Shown here piece by piece: positions 7,740-14,832 of a stretch of 25,593 nucleotides of DNA. A program made the position numbers and the translations under genes. Origin of the DNA: JBFWWW01 sp050245975 (GTDB taxonomy: Bacteria; Pseudomonadota; Alphaproteobacteria; Rhizobiales; Hyphomicrobiaceae); the NCBI GenBank assembly GCA_050245975.1, contig JBFWWW010000034.1, positions 1 through 25,593 of the forward strand, read 5' to 3'. The notes under the pieces were generated by a model. It was not told where the DNA came from, did no database searches, and was given only the letters and a program-made list of their open reading frames with translations. Numbering within the stretch: position 1 is the stretch's first letter; every line of letters begins with the position of its first letter.

Positions 7740-8603
7740 TTATTTTGCATGCCGGCGGCCGGGAAGGACCACCAGGACGAGGCCGGCAAGGATGAACGCC
7801 ATGCCGGCATAGCGCGCCGGCGCGAAACGCTCGCCGAAAACGACGGCGGAGGCCAGCACCCCGACCAGCGGGGCGAGAAGGGCGAACGGCGCCACGACGG
7901 CGGTGGGGTAGCGCGCGAGGAGCATGCCCCAGATGCCGTATCCGAGGATGGTGGCGACCACGCCCAGATAGACGGTTGCGAGCAGGCCCAGCGGGCTCGC
8001 GTGCGCGACGGCGGCCGGAAGGGAGCAACTGGTATCCGTCAGGCAGGAAACGAGCAGGGCCGGCAGCGGCGGAACGAGGCTCAGCCAGCAGATCAGGGCC
8101 AGCATGTCGACCTGACCCAGGCGTTTCACCAGGACGTTGCCGATCGCCCAGCTGAAGGCGCCGGCAACGCACAGGCCGAGGGCCACGGGGCTCAGGTCCC
8201 CGCCCATCGTGGTGCCGATGAGCGCCAGGCCCGCAAAGGCGACGGCGATGCCGGACGCCTGCCGCAGGGTGGGGATGTCGCGCAAGAAGACCGCGGCAAG
8301 CACGACCGTGAAAAACACGTGCATCTGCACGGCGATGGAGGCCAGCCCCGGCGGCAGGCCGTGCGCATAGGCGAAGAACAGCAGCAGGAACTGGCCGGTG
8401 AACAGCGTCGTGCCGATGAGGACAAGCATCGGCCAGCCGATCCGCGGCCGCGGCAGGAAGAGGGCCGGGATGGCGGCGATCAGGAAGCGCAGGGCGGTGA
8501 GCTGGGCCGGCGTGAAGCTGTCGAGCGCGAATTTCATGGCGACGAACGCCAGCCCCCAGACGATGGAGGATACCGCAGCCAGGATCATATCGCGGGGTGT
8601 CAT
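7740..8603 (-). CDS. eamA: EamA-type DMT exporter, resembling the O-acetylserine/cysteine exporter
   Basis: A 287-residue protein with about ten membrane helices and two EamA repeats. From memory it resembles E. coli EamA (YdeD) along its length: SSIVWGLAFVAMKFAL at the start, GLPPGLASIAVQMHVFFTVVL mid-repeat 1, AGAFSWAIGNVLVKR opening repeat 2, VYLGVVATILGYGIWGMLLARY, and VGVLASAVVFGERF before the last helix. E. coli EamA exports cysteine-pathway metabolites; the same substrate here is an inference. It ends just upstream of the dctP promoter and is transcribed the same way. Confidence 0.9.
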   Translation of the reverse strand: MTPRDMILAAVSSIVWGLAFVAMKFALDSFTPAQLTALRFLIAAIPALFLPRPRIGWPMLVLIGTTLFTGQFLLLFFAYAHGLPPGLASIAVQMHVFFTVVLAAVFLRDIPTLRQASGIAVAFAGLALIGTTMGGDLSPVALGLCVAGAFSWAIGNVLVKRLGQVDMLALICWLSLVPPLPALLVSCLTDTSCSLPAAVAHASPLGLLATVYLGVVATILGYGIWGMLLARYPTAVVAPFALLAPLVGVLASAVVFGERFAPARYAGMAFILAGLVLVVLPGRRHAK

Positions 8604-8695
8604 GCGGGCCGCCGGGACAACGTGATGGCCGACAGCCCGCCTGCCTCGTGTCCGGCCTGCGCGGCAGGAACGGCCGGGCTAGCGCTCAGGCCGGA

Positions 8696-8881
8696 TCAGA
8701 GCCCTTTCACGATCGTGCCGACCATCAGGACGACGTAGGCCGTCATGGCGAGCCAGTACTCCTGATGCGGCATGTAGCGCGGCACGTTGATGCCGATGGG
8801 GCCGAACTTGGAGATCAGCGCCACGACCGCCAGAACCAGCGATATCAGGAAGACGAAAATGGACGGCGGATTGAGACGCAT
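8696..8881 (-). CDS. Small two-helix inner-membrane protein (hypothetical)
   Basis: A 61-residue frame starting MRLNPPSIFVFLISLVLAVV, with two hydrophobic segments (about 8-24 and 42-58) joined by a short segment with FGPIGINVPRYMPHQEYW. The ATG at 8879-8881 is preferred over an upstream in-frame start (8917) that adds a polar, non-membrane stretch. Short two-helix proteins beginning MRLNPP are, as I recall, common in Rhizobiales, and none has a known function. It is divergent from the sulfotransferase-like gene, with a 78-bp gap that must hold both promoters. Confidence 0.75.
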   Translation of the reverse strand: MRLNPPSIFVFLISLVLAVVALISKFGPIGINVPRYMPHQEYWLAMTAYVVLMVGTIVKGL

Positions 8882-8959
8882 CGGACCCTCCGGCGGTTGT
8901 GTCTCGCGGGCGGCCAATTTGGCGTGTTGTCAGCCGCTTGACCAGAGGCTATCAGCGGC

Positions 8960-9859
8960 ATGGAAGTAAGCGGGACCCGCGGACGCATGACCAGTGTGGG
9001 ACGTCGACGGCTTCTGCTGTGCCCCGGTGCGGCCTACGCGGGACCGCGCTGGGTCGCGCGCATGCTGGCGGAGCATCCCGATGTGTTCGTGCCGCCGCTG
9101 CCCGATCTGCACTATCTCGATCACAGGCTCGGCCTGTCGCAGCACCTGAGCGACGCGAAGCGGCGGTCGCGGCGGCGCCGCTATGTGCAGCGCGTCCTCA
9201 CCCAGTGGGGACGCTCGGCCGAACTCGGTCCGCAATGGGGCTGGTACCGGCACTACGCGCGCGGCCCGGTGGACGATGCCTGGTATGCCAAGGCGCTCGA
9301 TCCCGACGGACGCGGGCGGGTCGCCGTGGACATCACGCCCGACTATGTCCTGGCCGGCAGAGACGGGATGGCCGCGCTGGCCGCCGCGGTTCCCGGCGCG
9401 CGTGTCGTCTACCTCATGCGCAACCCGGTGACGCGCATGTGGACGCACATGCTGCATACCAGCCGGGATCGCGGGCGCGACGCGGCGCGCGAGCCGCTCG
9501 AGGCCCTCGTCGCGCTGGCGGAGGAGCCGTGGCTGGCGGCGCATGCGGACTACGGCCGGGCGCTCGACAACCTCGAGGCGGCGTTCGGCGCGTCGCACGT
9601 GCTGGCGATGTTCACCGAGGAGCTGATGGAGGATCGCGCCGGCCACCTGGAACGGATCTGCGCGCTGCTCGACATCCCGTTTCACGAGCAGATGTTCCCG
9701 GAGCTGGCGCGCCGCGCGGTGCGCTCCGACGATATCGCCGTGCCGGACGCGATCCGCGCGCACCTGCGCCGGTCGCTGCAGCCGACGGTCGAGGCCGTGA
9801 GACAGCGTCTCGGCCGCATCCCGCAGGGCTGGGAGGAGGAGTTCGCAGCCGCGGTGTGA
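8960..9859 (+). CDS. Sulfotransferase-fold protein with divergent cofactor loop
   Basis: A 299-residue cytoplasmic protein. The 3'-phosphate-binding motif of PAPS-dependent sulfotransferases is recognisable at about 150-166: VYLMRNPVTRMWTHMLH, matching the L-R-N-P-x-x-R pattern (Arg154, Arg159), though the usual Ser of the following S-x-Y is not obvious. The N-terminal 5'-phosphosulfate loop (normally K-S-G-T-T-W) is changed to CPGAAYAGPRWVARML (21-36), keeping only the W-L-like end. The helix after it (LAEHPDVFVPPLPDLHYLDH) matches the family. Activity is therefore uncertain. Start choice between 8960 and 8987 is open; neither has a strong ribosome-binding site. It ends 5 bases from the convergent OsmC gene. 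Confidence 0.8.
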   Translation: MEVSGTRGRMTSVGRRRLLLCPGAAYAGPRWVARMLAEHPDVFVPPLPDLHYLDHRLGLSQHLSDAKRRSRRRRYVQRVLTQWGRSAELGPQWGWYRHYARGPVDDAWYAKALDPDGRGRVAVDITPDYVLAGRDGMAALAAAVPGARVVYLMRNPVTRMWTHMLHTSRDRGRDAAREPLEALVALAEEPWLAAHADYGRALDNLEAAFGASHVLAMFTEELMEDRAGHLERICALLDIPFHEQMFPELARRAVRSDDIAVPDAIRAHLRRSLQPTVEAVRQRLGRIPQGWEEEFAAAV

Positions 9860-9864
9860 GCGGC

Positions 9865-10353
9865 TCAGTCCGCCAGGACCGTCGTCGGCGTGCAGGACAC
9901 CGGGAAGTTCACCGAGTTGGCGATGAAGCACTTCGCGTGCGCGGCGTGGTGCAGAGCCTCGACCGTCGGCCCGACCGTGGCGGGGTCGGCGGGGCGGGCG
10001 ACGGTGACGTGCGGCCGCAGCTCGACGGCGGTGAAATAGCCGCCCCTGACCGCATCCTCGACCATTGTGCCGTGCGCCGTGTCGGTATAGGCGACGACGC
10101 GGACGCCGGCGTCCGATGCCAGGTGCAGGAACCAGAGCATGTGGCAGGTCGACAGGCTGGCGACGAGGAGATCCTCGGGATTGTAGCGGGTGGCATCGCC
10201 GCGGAAGGCCGGGTCCGAGGAGCCCGGAACGTCGGGCTTGCCGTCGGCGGAAATGATGTGATCGCGACCGTAGGCGGTATAGCCCGCCGAGCCCGCGCCG
10301 GTGTTGCCGGTCCAGGTGACGCGCGTCTCGTAGTGGTGCTGCCTGCCGCTCAT
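9865..10353 (-). CDS. OsmC-family thiol peroxidase-like protein
   Basis: A 162-residue protein of normal OsmC/Ohr length. It carries the two redox cysteines of the family: Cys70 in LLVASLSTCHMLWFLHLA and Cys142 in HAAHAKCFIANSVNFPV, with the conserved Asn-Pro-Glu (58-60) just before the first helix. Members reduce organic hydroperoxides in the cytoplasm. The sequence looks closer to general OsmC-family (YhfA/OsmC-like) proteins than to true Ohr, so no symbol is given. The 123 bases upstream hold a 15-bp tandem repeat. Confidence 0.92.
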   Translation of the reverse strand: MSGRQHHYETRVTWTGNTGAGSAGYTAYGRDHIISADGKPDVPGSSDPAFRGDATRYNPEDLLVASLSTCHMLWFLHLASDAGVRVVAYTDTAHGTMVEDAVRGGYFTAVELRPHVTVARPADPATVGPTVEALHHAAHAKCFIANSVNFPVSCTPTTVLAD

Positions 10354-10428
10354 GCCGGTCCCCAGCTGGCCCCGACGTCAGCATAGGGCCGCCGCCTGCG
10401 GGAACCAAACGGTCCGGCAGGCCACGTC

Positions 10429-10473
10429 GTCACAGCGGACGCCGTCACAGCGGACGCCGTCACAGTGGACGAC
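10429..10473. repeat. Three tandem 15-bp repeats upstream of the OsmC gene
   Basis: GTCACAGCGGACGCC at 10429-10443 and 10444-10458 is identical. The third copy at 10459-10473 (GTCACAGTGGACGAC) differs at two bases, and a partial GTCACAG follows at 10476. It lies between the stop of the sortase-like gene and the OsmC start, in the likely OsmC leader or promoter. Confidence 0.85.
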
Positions 10474-10476
10474 GCG

Positions 10477-10986
10477 TCACAGGGCCTTGTGTGTTTTGTC
10501 GGACGGGGCGAGCGGCAGGATCGCCGACCTGGCCTCGACCAGGAAGCGGACGACCTGGTTCGGCTCGGACCCGACCACGCGGCACGTGACGAGAACGAGC
10601 TGGGCCTCGCCGGCCGTCAACCCGACCGGGGTGACCTCGCTGCCGATGCGCCGCAGGCCGATGACCTCAAGCTGGCGCGGCGCGCCGGCATGGCTGCTGA
10701 TGGTGATGCGGTCGCCGACCGATACCGGGGCCGGGAAGGGCGCCGAGCCGATGTCGCGCACGCGGTCGAGCCAGAAGGTCTCGTCGCCGACCGGCCCGGC
10801 AGCCTGCACGACCTGTCCGGCGGCAGGTTTTTGCGTTGCGAACGAGATGGCCGTCTGCTGGCGCGAGAGCGCGGTGTCGAAGCCGGCGGAAATCCAGTGC
10901 TCGGGCCGCGCAGCAGCCAGTCCCGCCACCGTCACGCCGGCAAGACCGGCCAGCATCAGCACGCGCCGCATGTGCTTGCCACCCAT
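10477..10986 (-). CDS. Exported protein with a degenerate sortase-like core (hypothetical)
   Basis: A 169-residue protein with an N-terminal hydrophobic anchor or signal (RRVLMLAGLAGVTVAGLAAA). The C-terminal half follows the sortase pattern. A GDRITI strand (91-96) is followed by VLVTC (131-135), equivalent to the T-L-x-T-C active-site strand, and 12 residues later by VVRFLVEA (Arg147), equivalent to the catalytic Arg strand. The catalytic His expected about 15 residues before GDR is absent (GDETFWLDRV there). From memory the spacing resembles proteobacterial class-GN sortases. If correct this is a sortase-fold protein without transpeptidase activity, or a different fold with chance similarity. 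The ATG at 10984-10986 has a good Shine-Dalgarno (AGGGAGA). Confidence 0.75.
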   Translation of the reverse strand: MGGKHMRRVLMLAGLAGVTVAGLAAARPEHWISAGFDTALSRQQTAISFATQKPAAGQVVQAAGPVGDETFWLDRVRDIGSAPFPAPVSVGDRITISSHAGAPRQLEVIGLRRIGSEVTPVGLTAGEAQLVLVTCRVVGSEPNQVVRFLVEARSAILPLAPSDKTHKAL

Positions 10987-11020
10987 TCGCTGTCTCCCTT
11001 GGCCCGCGATTCTGGCCATA

Positions 11021-11038
11021 CCTATAGCCCTATATAGG
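11021..11038 (-). promoter_or_regulatory. AT-rich palindrome, probable promoter element of the sortase-like gene
   Basis: CCTATA and TATAGG flank a 6-base centre, forming an AT-rich dyad 35 bases before the start codon. It is the only TATA-like patch in the intergenic region and so the likeliest -10 site. No clear -35 partner is visible. Confidence 0.35.
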
Positions 11039-11053
11039 CAATCCTGTGAACGC

Positions 11054-11106
11054 GTGGAGGAGGGGTTGGTTGCCGCTCCAGGAGGGGGCGTCAGCCCCTC
11101 CTCCAC
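11054..11106 (-). other. 12-bp perfect stem-loop with a competing small hairpin
   Basis: GTGGAGGAGGGG (11054-11065) and CCCCTCCTCCAC (11095-11106) are perfectly complementary with a 29-nt loop. The second arm overlaps the last codons and stop of the upstream two-helix membrane protein gene. A shorter stem GGGGC/GCCCC around the stop codon uses the same arm, so the two are mutually exclusive. No T run follows on the minus strand. Confidence 0.6.
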
Positions 11107-11471
11107 GACTTGCGCCGCGGGGAGGCGTAAACGCGGCGCAAATGGCGCCAGAAGGCCAGGTTGAAGGCGACGATCGCCGAAAACACGACCCCCAGCAGGA
11201 TAATCGTGAAGCGCTTCTGGTTGACGGGAGAGACCAAGCCATCGGTCGCGTCGTACCGGTTGCTCCGGAGCGCGGTCTGCGTCGCCGGAGCCGGCACGAC
11301 GGCTCCGATCCGGGCCGCCTGCTCATAGCTGAGCGGCGGCCGCCAGGGGGCAGCGCCGGCGTCCCAGCGGCCGCCTTCGAGACCGAAGATCACCGCGGAA
11401 AAGACCGCCAGAACGATCAGGAAGTCGAACGCCGCGCGCCGGGCGATATGCCCCAATCCGTGTTCTTTCAT
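11091..11471 (-). CDS. Two-helix inner-membrane protein (hypothetical)
   Basis: A 126-residue protein with two hydrophobic helices (about 14-31 and 88-107). Between them is a loop of about 55 residues (WRPPLSYEQAARIGAVVPAP) that would be periplasmic if both ends are cytoplasmic, as the Arg/Lys-rich C-terminus (RHLRRVYASPRRKSWRRG) suggests. The ATG at 11469-11471 has a GGGAG Shine-Dalgarno. The open frame extends further upstream, but that part is Cys/Arg-rich and unlike a protein. I do not recognise the family. The next gene downstream encodes the sortase-like protein, 104 bases away on the same strand. Confidence 0.75.
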   Translation of the reverse strand: MKEHGLGHIARRAAFDFLIVLAVFSAVIFGLEGGRWDAGAAPWRPPLSYEQAARIGAVVPAPATQTALRSNRYDATDGLVSPVNQKRFTIILLGVVFSAIVAFNLAFWRHLRRVYASPRRKSWRRG

Positions 11472-11784
11472 CCCCACATCTCCCGCAACTCGAACTGAAT
11501 TCGCGCGCTCCCGGGTCCCACACGCCGCGCACTGTTGAGTCTGACCCCAACAGTGGGGCGTCGAAGGGCCCGCAATATGGCGTTTTGCACAACATTGCGT
11601 GACAGGGAGGTTTCGGAGGGCGGCGTGTTGCGGCGGCGCAACTTGCGCGCCTGCGCAGCGGCGGGACAGCCCTGCGGCAATGGCGCTTGAACTGGCAGAC
11701 ATGCGGGCGTAGCTTCCGCGCGCCCGTTTTCCGGGTTTTCATCACTCCCAGCCGCTACGCACGCTGGCAACAGAGGCACACGCC
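11472..11784. other. 313-bp divergent intergenic region with a phased inverted repeat
   Basis: No credible gene is seen here. It must contain promoters for the minus-strand membrane protein and for aatA. The one clear structure is the perfect 8-bp inverted repeat CACTGTTG (11530-11537) / CAACAGTG (11548-11555) with a 10-base spacer. The half-sites are about 18 bp apart centre to centre, compatible with a dimeric repressor site or a small hairpin. It sits 59 bases before the membrane protein ATG. Confidence 0.6.
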
Positions 11785-12987
11785 ATGGGCTTTCTCGCCG
11801 ACAGTCTGAACCGCATCAGTCCCTCCGCAACCATCGCGGTGGCGACGAAAGCGCGCCAGCTCCAGGCCGAGGGTCGCGATGTGCTGTCGCTGTCGGCCGG
11901 CGAGCCGGATTTCGATACGCCCGACAACATCAAGGAAGCGGCGATCAAGGCGCTCAAGTCCGGCAAGACGAAATACACCGACGTCGACGGCATCCCGGAG
12001 CTGAAGGCGGCCATCGCCGCCAAGTTCAAGCGCGAGAACGACCTCGACTACAAGACGTCGCAGATCACGGTCGGCACCGGCGGAAAGCAGGTGCTCTACA
12101 ACGCGCTGCTGGCCACGCTCAATCCGGGCGACGAGGTCGTGATTCCCGCGCCCTGCTGGGTCTCCTACGCCGACATCGTCATGCTCGGCGGCGGCAAGCC
12201 CGTGTTCGCGCCCTGCCGGATCGAGGACGGCTACCGCCTGCGGCCGGAGCAGCTCGAGACGGCGATCACGCCCAAGACCAAGTGGCTGATCTTCAATTCG
12301 CCCAACAACCCGACCGGGGCGGCCTACTCGCGCGCCGATCTCAAGAAGCTGACGGACGTGCTGATGCGCCATCCGCAGGTCTGGGTGCTGACGGACGACA
12401 TGTACGAGCACCTGCTCTACGACGGGCACGAGTTCGTGACGCCGGCGCAGGTCGAGCCGGGCCTCTACGACCGCACGCTGACCATGAACGGGTTTTCCAA
12501 GGCCTACTGCATGACGGGCTGGCGGCTCGGCTATGCGGGCGGGCCCGAACTGCTCATCAAGGCGATGTGCAAGCTGCAGTCGCAATCCACCTCCAACCCG
12601 TCCTCCATCACCCAGTGGGCGGGCGTCGAGGCGCTCACCGGCCCGCAGGACTTCATCGCCCGCAACAACGAGGCCTTCAAGGCGCGGCGCGATCTCGTGG
12701 TGTCCATGCTCAACCAGGCGAAAGGGCTCAAGTGCCCGACGCCGGAAGGCGCGTTCTACGTCTATCCGTCGTGCGCGGGCGCCATCGGCAAGACGTCGGC
12801 GAAAGGCAAGAAGATCGACACCGACGAGGCGTTCGTGACGGCACTGCTGGAGGAGGAGGGCGTTGCCGTGGTGCACGGCGCCGCGTTCGCGGCCTCGCCC
12901 GCGTTCCGCATTTCCTACGCCACCTCGACGGCGGTGCTCGAAGACGCCTGCCAGCGCATCCAGCGCTTCTGCGGCAACCTGCGCTGA
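11785..12987 (+). CDS. aatA: Class I aspartate aminotransferase (AatA type)
   Basis: A 400-residue cytoplasmic PLP enzyme that interconverts aspartate plus 2-oxoglutarate with oxaloacetate plus glutamate. Visible landmarks: SAGEPDFDTPDNIKEAA near the N-terminus, Trp125 stacking on PLP (APCWVSY), NSPNNPTG (171-178), Asp204 and Tyr207 (LTDDMYEHL), Schiff-base Lys239 in GFSKAYCMTGWRLGY, and carboxylate-binding Arg375 in FRISYAT. This is the alphaproteobacterial subgroup, some members of which also transaminate prephenate to arogenate; whether this one does cannot be read here. An AGAGG lies about 10 bases before the ATG. Confidence 0.97.
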   Translation: MGFLADSLNRISPSATIAVATKARQLQAEGRDVLSLSAGEPDFDTPDNIKEAAIKALKSGKTKYTDVDGIPELKAAIAAKFKRENDLDYKTSQITVGTGGKQVLYNALLATLNPGDEVVIPAPCWVSYADIVMLGGGKPVFAPCRIEDGYRLRPEQLETAITPKTKWLIFNSPNNPTGAAYSRADLKKLTDVLMRHPQVWVLTDDMYEHLLYDGHEFVTPAQVEPGLYDRTLTMNGFSKAYCMTGWRLGYAGGPELLIKAMCKLQSQSTSNPSSITQWAGVEALTGPQDFIARNNEAFKARRDLVVSMLNQAKGLKCPTPEGAFYVYPSCAGAIGKTSAKGKKIDTDEAFVTALLEEEGVAVVHGAAFAASPAFRISYATSTAVLEDACQRIQRFCGNLR

Positions 12988-13001
12988 GCGCGGCGCACTA
13001 C

Positions 13002-13027
13002 CGTGACGGGGCGCGGGCCCCGTCACG
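13002..13027 (+). terminator. Perfect 11-bp hairpin after aatA
   Basis: CGTGACGGGGC (13002-13012) and GCCCCGTCACG (13017-13027) form a perfect 11-bp stem with a GCGG loop, 15 bases after the aatA stop and 12 before the next ATG. No T run follows. It could be a weak or factor-assisted terminator, or an mRNA 3' stabiliser. Confidence 0.5.
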
Positions 13028-13039
13028 CCGGAGCGCGGG

Positions 13040-13804
13040 ATGGTGTTCCTCTTCAAACTGATGGTGCCGCCGCTGCTGGTGGCCGGCATGAGCCTGGCGG
13101 CGCGGCGCTGGGGACCGACGTTCGGCGGCCTGATCATGGGCCTGCCGTGGATGACGGGTCCCGTGCTGCTGTTCCTGGCGCTCGACAAAGGTATTCCGTT
13201 CACGCTCGGCGCGTGCATCGGCATCGAGTTCGGCGTCGTGGCGCTCGGCGGCTACATCCTCGCCTACGCCTTCGTTTCGCGTCATGCGCCCTGGTACCTG
13301 ACGCTGCCGCCGGCGGCCGCCGCCTTCTTCGCCATCGGCGTTCTGATCAAGGATATCGCCGTACCCTTGTGGGCCGCGGCGCTGGCGGCGCTGTGCACGC
13401 TGGCGCTGGTGTTCGTCCTGCTGCCGCGCCCGGCATCGAGGACAGGGCCGCGCGCGCTGCCGTCGTGGGACATCTATGCGCGCATGGCGGCGACGTTCTG
13501 CCTCGTGGCGGTCATCATGCTGTCCGCCGACGTGCTGGGTCCGAGGATGAGCGGCATCGTCTCGACGTTTCCCGTCGTGCTCACCGTGATCGGCACGTTC
13601 ACCCATCACCAGTGGGGCGCCGATGCGGTGCTGAGCATCCTGCGCGGCATCGTGCTGTCGCTGGGCTCGTTCGTGGCCTTTTTCTTCGTGCTGGGGTCGG
13701 TCATTCCGTACGCGGGCGTCGCGGGCGCGTTCCTGCTCGCCACCGTGACCGCGGTGACGATGAGCGCGATGCTGCTGATCTGGAACCGGATGCGGTCGCG
13801 GTGA
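13040..13804 (+). CDS. Polytopic membrane protein with internal duplication (hypothetical)
   Basis: A 254-residue inner-membrane protein with roughly eight hydrophobic helices. The two halves look duplicated. GPTFGGLIMGLPWMTG (25-40) parallels GPRMSGIVSTFPVVLT (167-182), and the following helix pair (FTLGACIGIEFGVVALGGY, from 54) parallels AVLSILRGIVLSLGSFVAF (from 196), an offset of about 142 residues. Gly-Pro and Gly-x-x-x-x-x-Pro motifs in broken helices suggest a transporter, but I do not recognise the family or substrate. Its TGA abuts the stop of the convergent cytochrome gene (TGATCA at 13802-13807). Confidence 0.85.
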   Translation: MVFLFKLMVPPLLVAGMSLAARRWGPTFGGLIMGLPWMTGPVLLFLALDKGIPFTLGACIGIEFGVVALGGYILAYAFVSRHAPWYLTLPPAAAAFFAIGVLIKDIAVPLWAAALAALCTLALVFVLLPRPASRTGPRALPSWDIYARMAATFCLVAVIMLSADVLGPRMSGIVSTFPVVLTVIGTFTHHQWGADAVLSILRGIVLSLGSFVAFFFVLGSVIPYAGVAGAFLLATVTAVTMSAMLLIWNRMRSR

Positions 13805-14722
13805 TCAGTGCGGCGGGCTCGGCCGCGCCGGCAGCGCCTTCAGATAGACCGCCATCGCGTTGCGGTCGGCCTCGCTGAGGCGGCCGGTGTTCTCCACCAC
13901 CTCCGCCATCGACGAGCCGACGGCGTCGTATTGCGCGGTGAAGCCCGTCTCCAGGAGATAGGCGATGTCCTTCACGGTCCACTTGCCGAGGCCGTCATCG
14001 GTCTGCGTGATGTTGGGGATCCATCCCTTGCCGGTGGGGTTTGGGCCGCCGGCGAGGCGATAGCGCTGCTCGATGGCGCCCAGGATGTTGCGCTGGCTGT
14101 GGCACTCGGCGCAGTGGCCGGGGCCTTCGACGAGATAGGCGCCGCGATTGTAGACGGCATCCTTCGCGGGATCGGGCGCAAAGGCGCGGCCGTCGAGGAA
14201 CAGCAGCTTCCAGGGGCCGAGGGCCGTGCGCACGTTGAAGGGGAAGGAGAGCTGGTGCGGCTGCGACGGCGTTGCCACGGGCGGCAGCGTCTTCAGGTAG
14301 GCGAAGAGGTCGCGCACATCCTTGAGCGCCATGCGCTGGTAGGACGTGTAGGGAAACACCGGATACAGGTGCTCGCCGTTGGGGCCGACGCCGCGCAGCA
14401 TGGCGCTGGCGAACTGCGCCTCCGACCACGCCCCGATGCCGTTTTTCGGATCGGGCGAGATGTTCGGCGCGTGGAACGTCCCGAACTGGGTGGCGAGCGC
14501 CACGCCGCCGCCGAGCTTCGTCTGATCGTCCTGGTTCGGGGTCTTGTGGCACGACGCGCAGCCCCCGGCGTTGAACATGGTCTCGCCGTTGGCGACGTCG
14601 GGCGTGTAGGCGGCGAGCTCGTCGGCCCGGATCGGTTCGGGACGGGTGACGACGTAGAGCGCGATGCCGCCGGCGGCGGCCAGAGCGAGCAGTGTGCCTA
14701 TGACGGTCCTGAGCCGCATCAT
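13805..14722 (-). CDS. Membrane-anchored diheme cytochrome c
   Basis: A 305-residue protein with an N-terminal hydrophobic anchor (5-26) that probably tethers it to the outer face of the inner membrane. Two c-type heme sites are visible: CASCH (55-59) and CAECH (204-208). The segment NISPDPKNGIGAWSEAQF, LYPVFPYTSY and DLFAYLKTLPPV matches the first two domains of the cytochrome subunits of membrane alcohol, gluconate and aldehyde dehydrogenases (AdhB type), which normally carry three hemes. No dehydrogenase partner is adjacent. It probably accepts electrons from a periplasmic oxidase or dehydrogenase encoded elsewhere. It lies 110 bases downstream of the cytochrome c-prime gene on the same strand. 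Confidence 0.92.
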   Translation of the reverse strand: MMRLRTVIGTLLALAAAGGIALYVVTRPEPIRADELAAYTPDVANGETMFNAGGCASCHKTPNQDDQTKLGGGVALATQFGTFHAPNISPDPKNGIGAWSEAQFASAMLRGVGPNGEHLYPVFPYTSYQRMALKDVRDLFAYLKTLPPVATPSQPHQLSFPFNVRTALGPWKLLFLDGRAFAPDPAKDAVYNRGAYLVEGPGHCAECHSQRNILGAIEQRYRLAGGPNPTGKGWIPNITQTDDGLGKWTVKDIAYLLETGFTAQYDAVGSSMAEVVENTGRLSEADRNAMAVYLKALPARPSPPH

Positions 14723-14769
14723 CGTGTCCCGTTGGGATGAGCCAATGTCGACGACGTCGGGCGGTCAAC

Positions 14770-14796
14770 GCCGGAAAACCGCGGCGGTTCTCCGGC
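14770..14796 (-). other. 12-bp hairpin between the two cytochrome genes
   Basis: GCCGGAAAACCG (14770-14781) and CGGTTCTCCGGC (14785-14796) form a 12-bp stem with one mismatch and a 3-nt loop, between cytochrome c-prime and the diheme cytochrome. No T run follows on the minus strand, so it is an incomplete terminator or a processing/stability element. Confidence 0.55.
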
Positions 14797-14832
14797 GCCG
14801 CGGTCGGGCGGCGTGCGCCGGGGCTTCGAACG

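Noticed and set aside
6522..8738. Plus-strand 738-codon open frame
   Set aside because: Antisense to dctQ, dctP and eamA, which have clear family motifs; composition is Arg/Gly/Asp-rich shadow.
10429..10473. CRISPR-like array
   Set aside because: Three 15-bp units are contiguous with no spacers and there are no cas genes.
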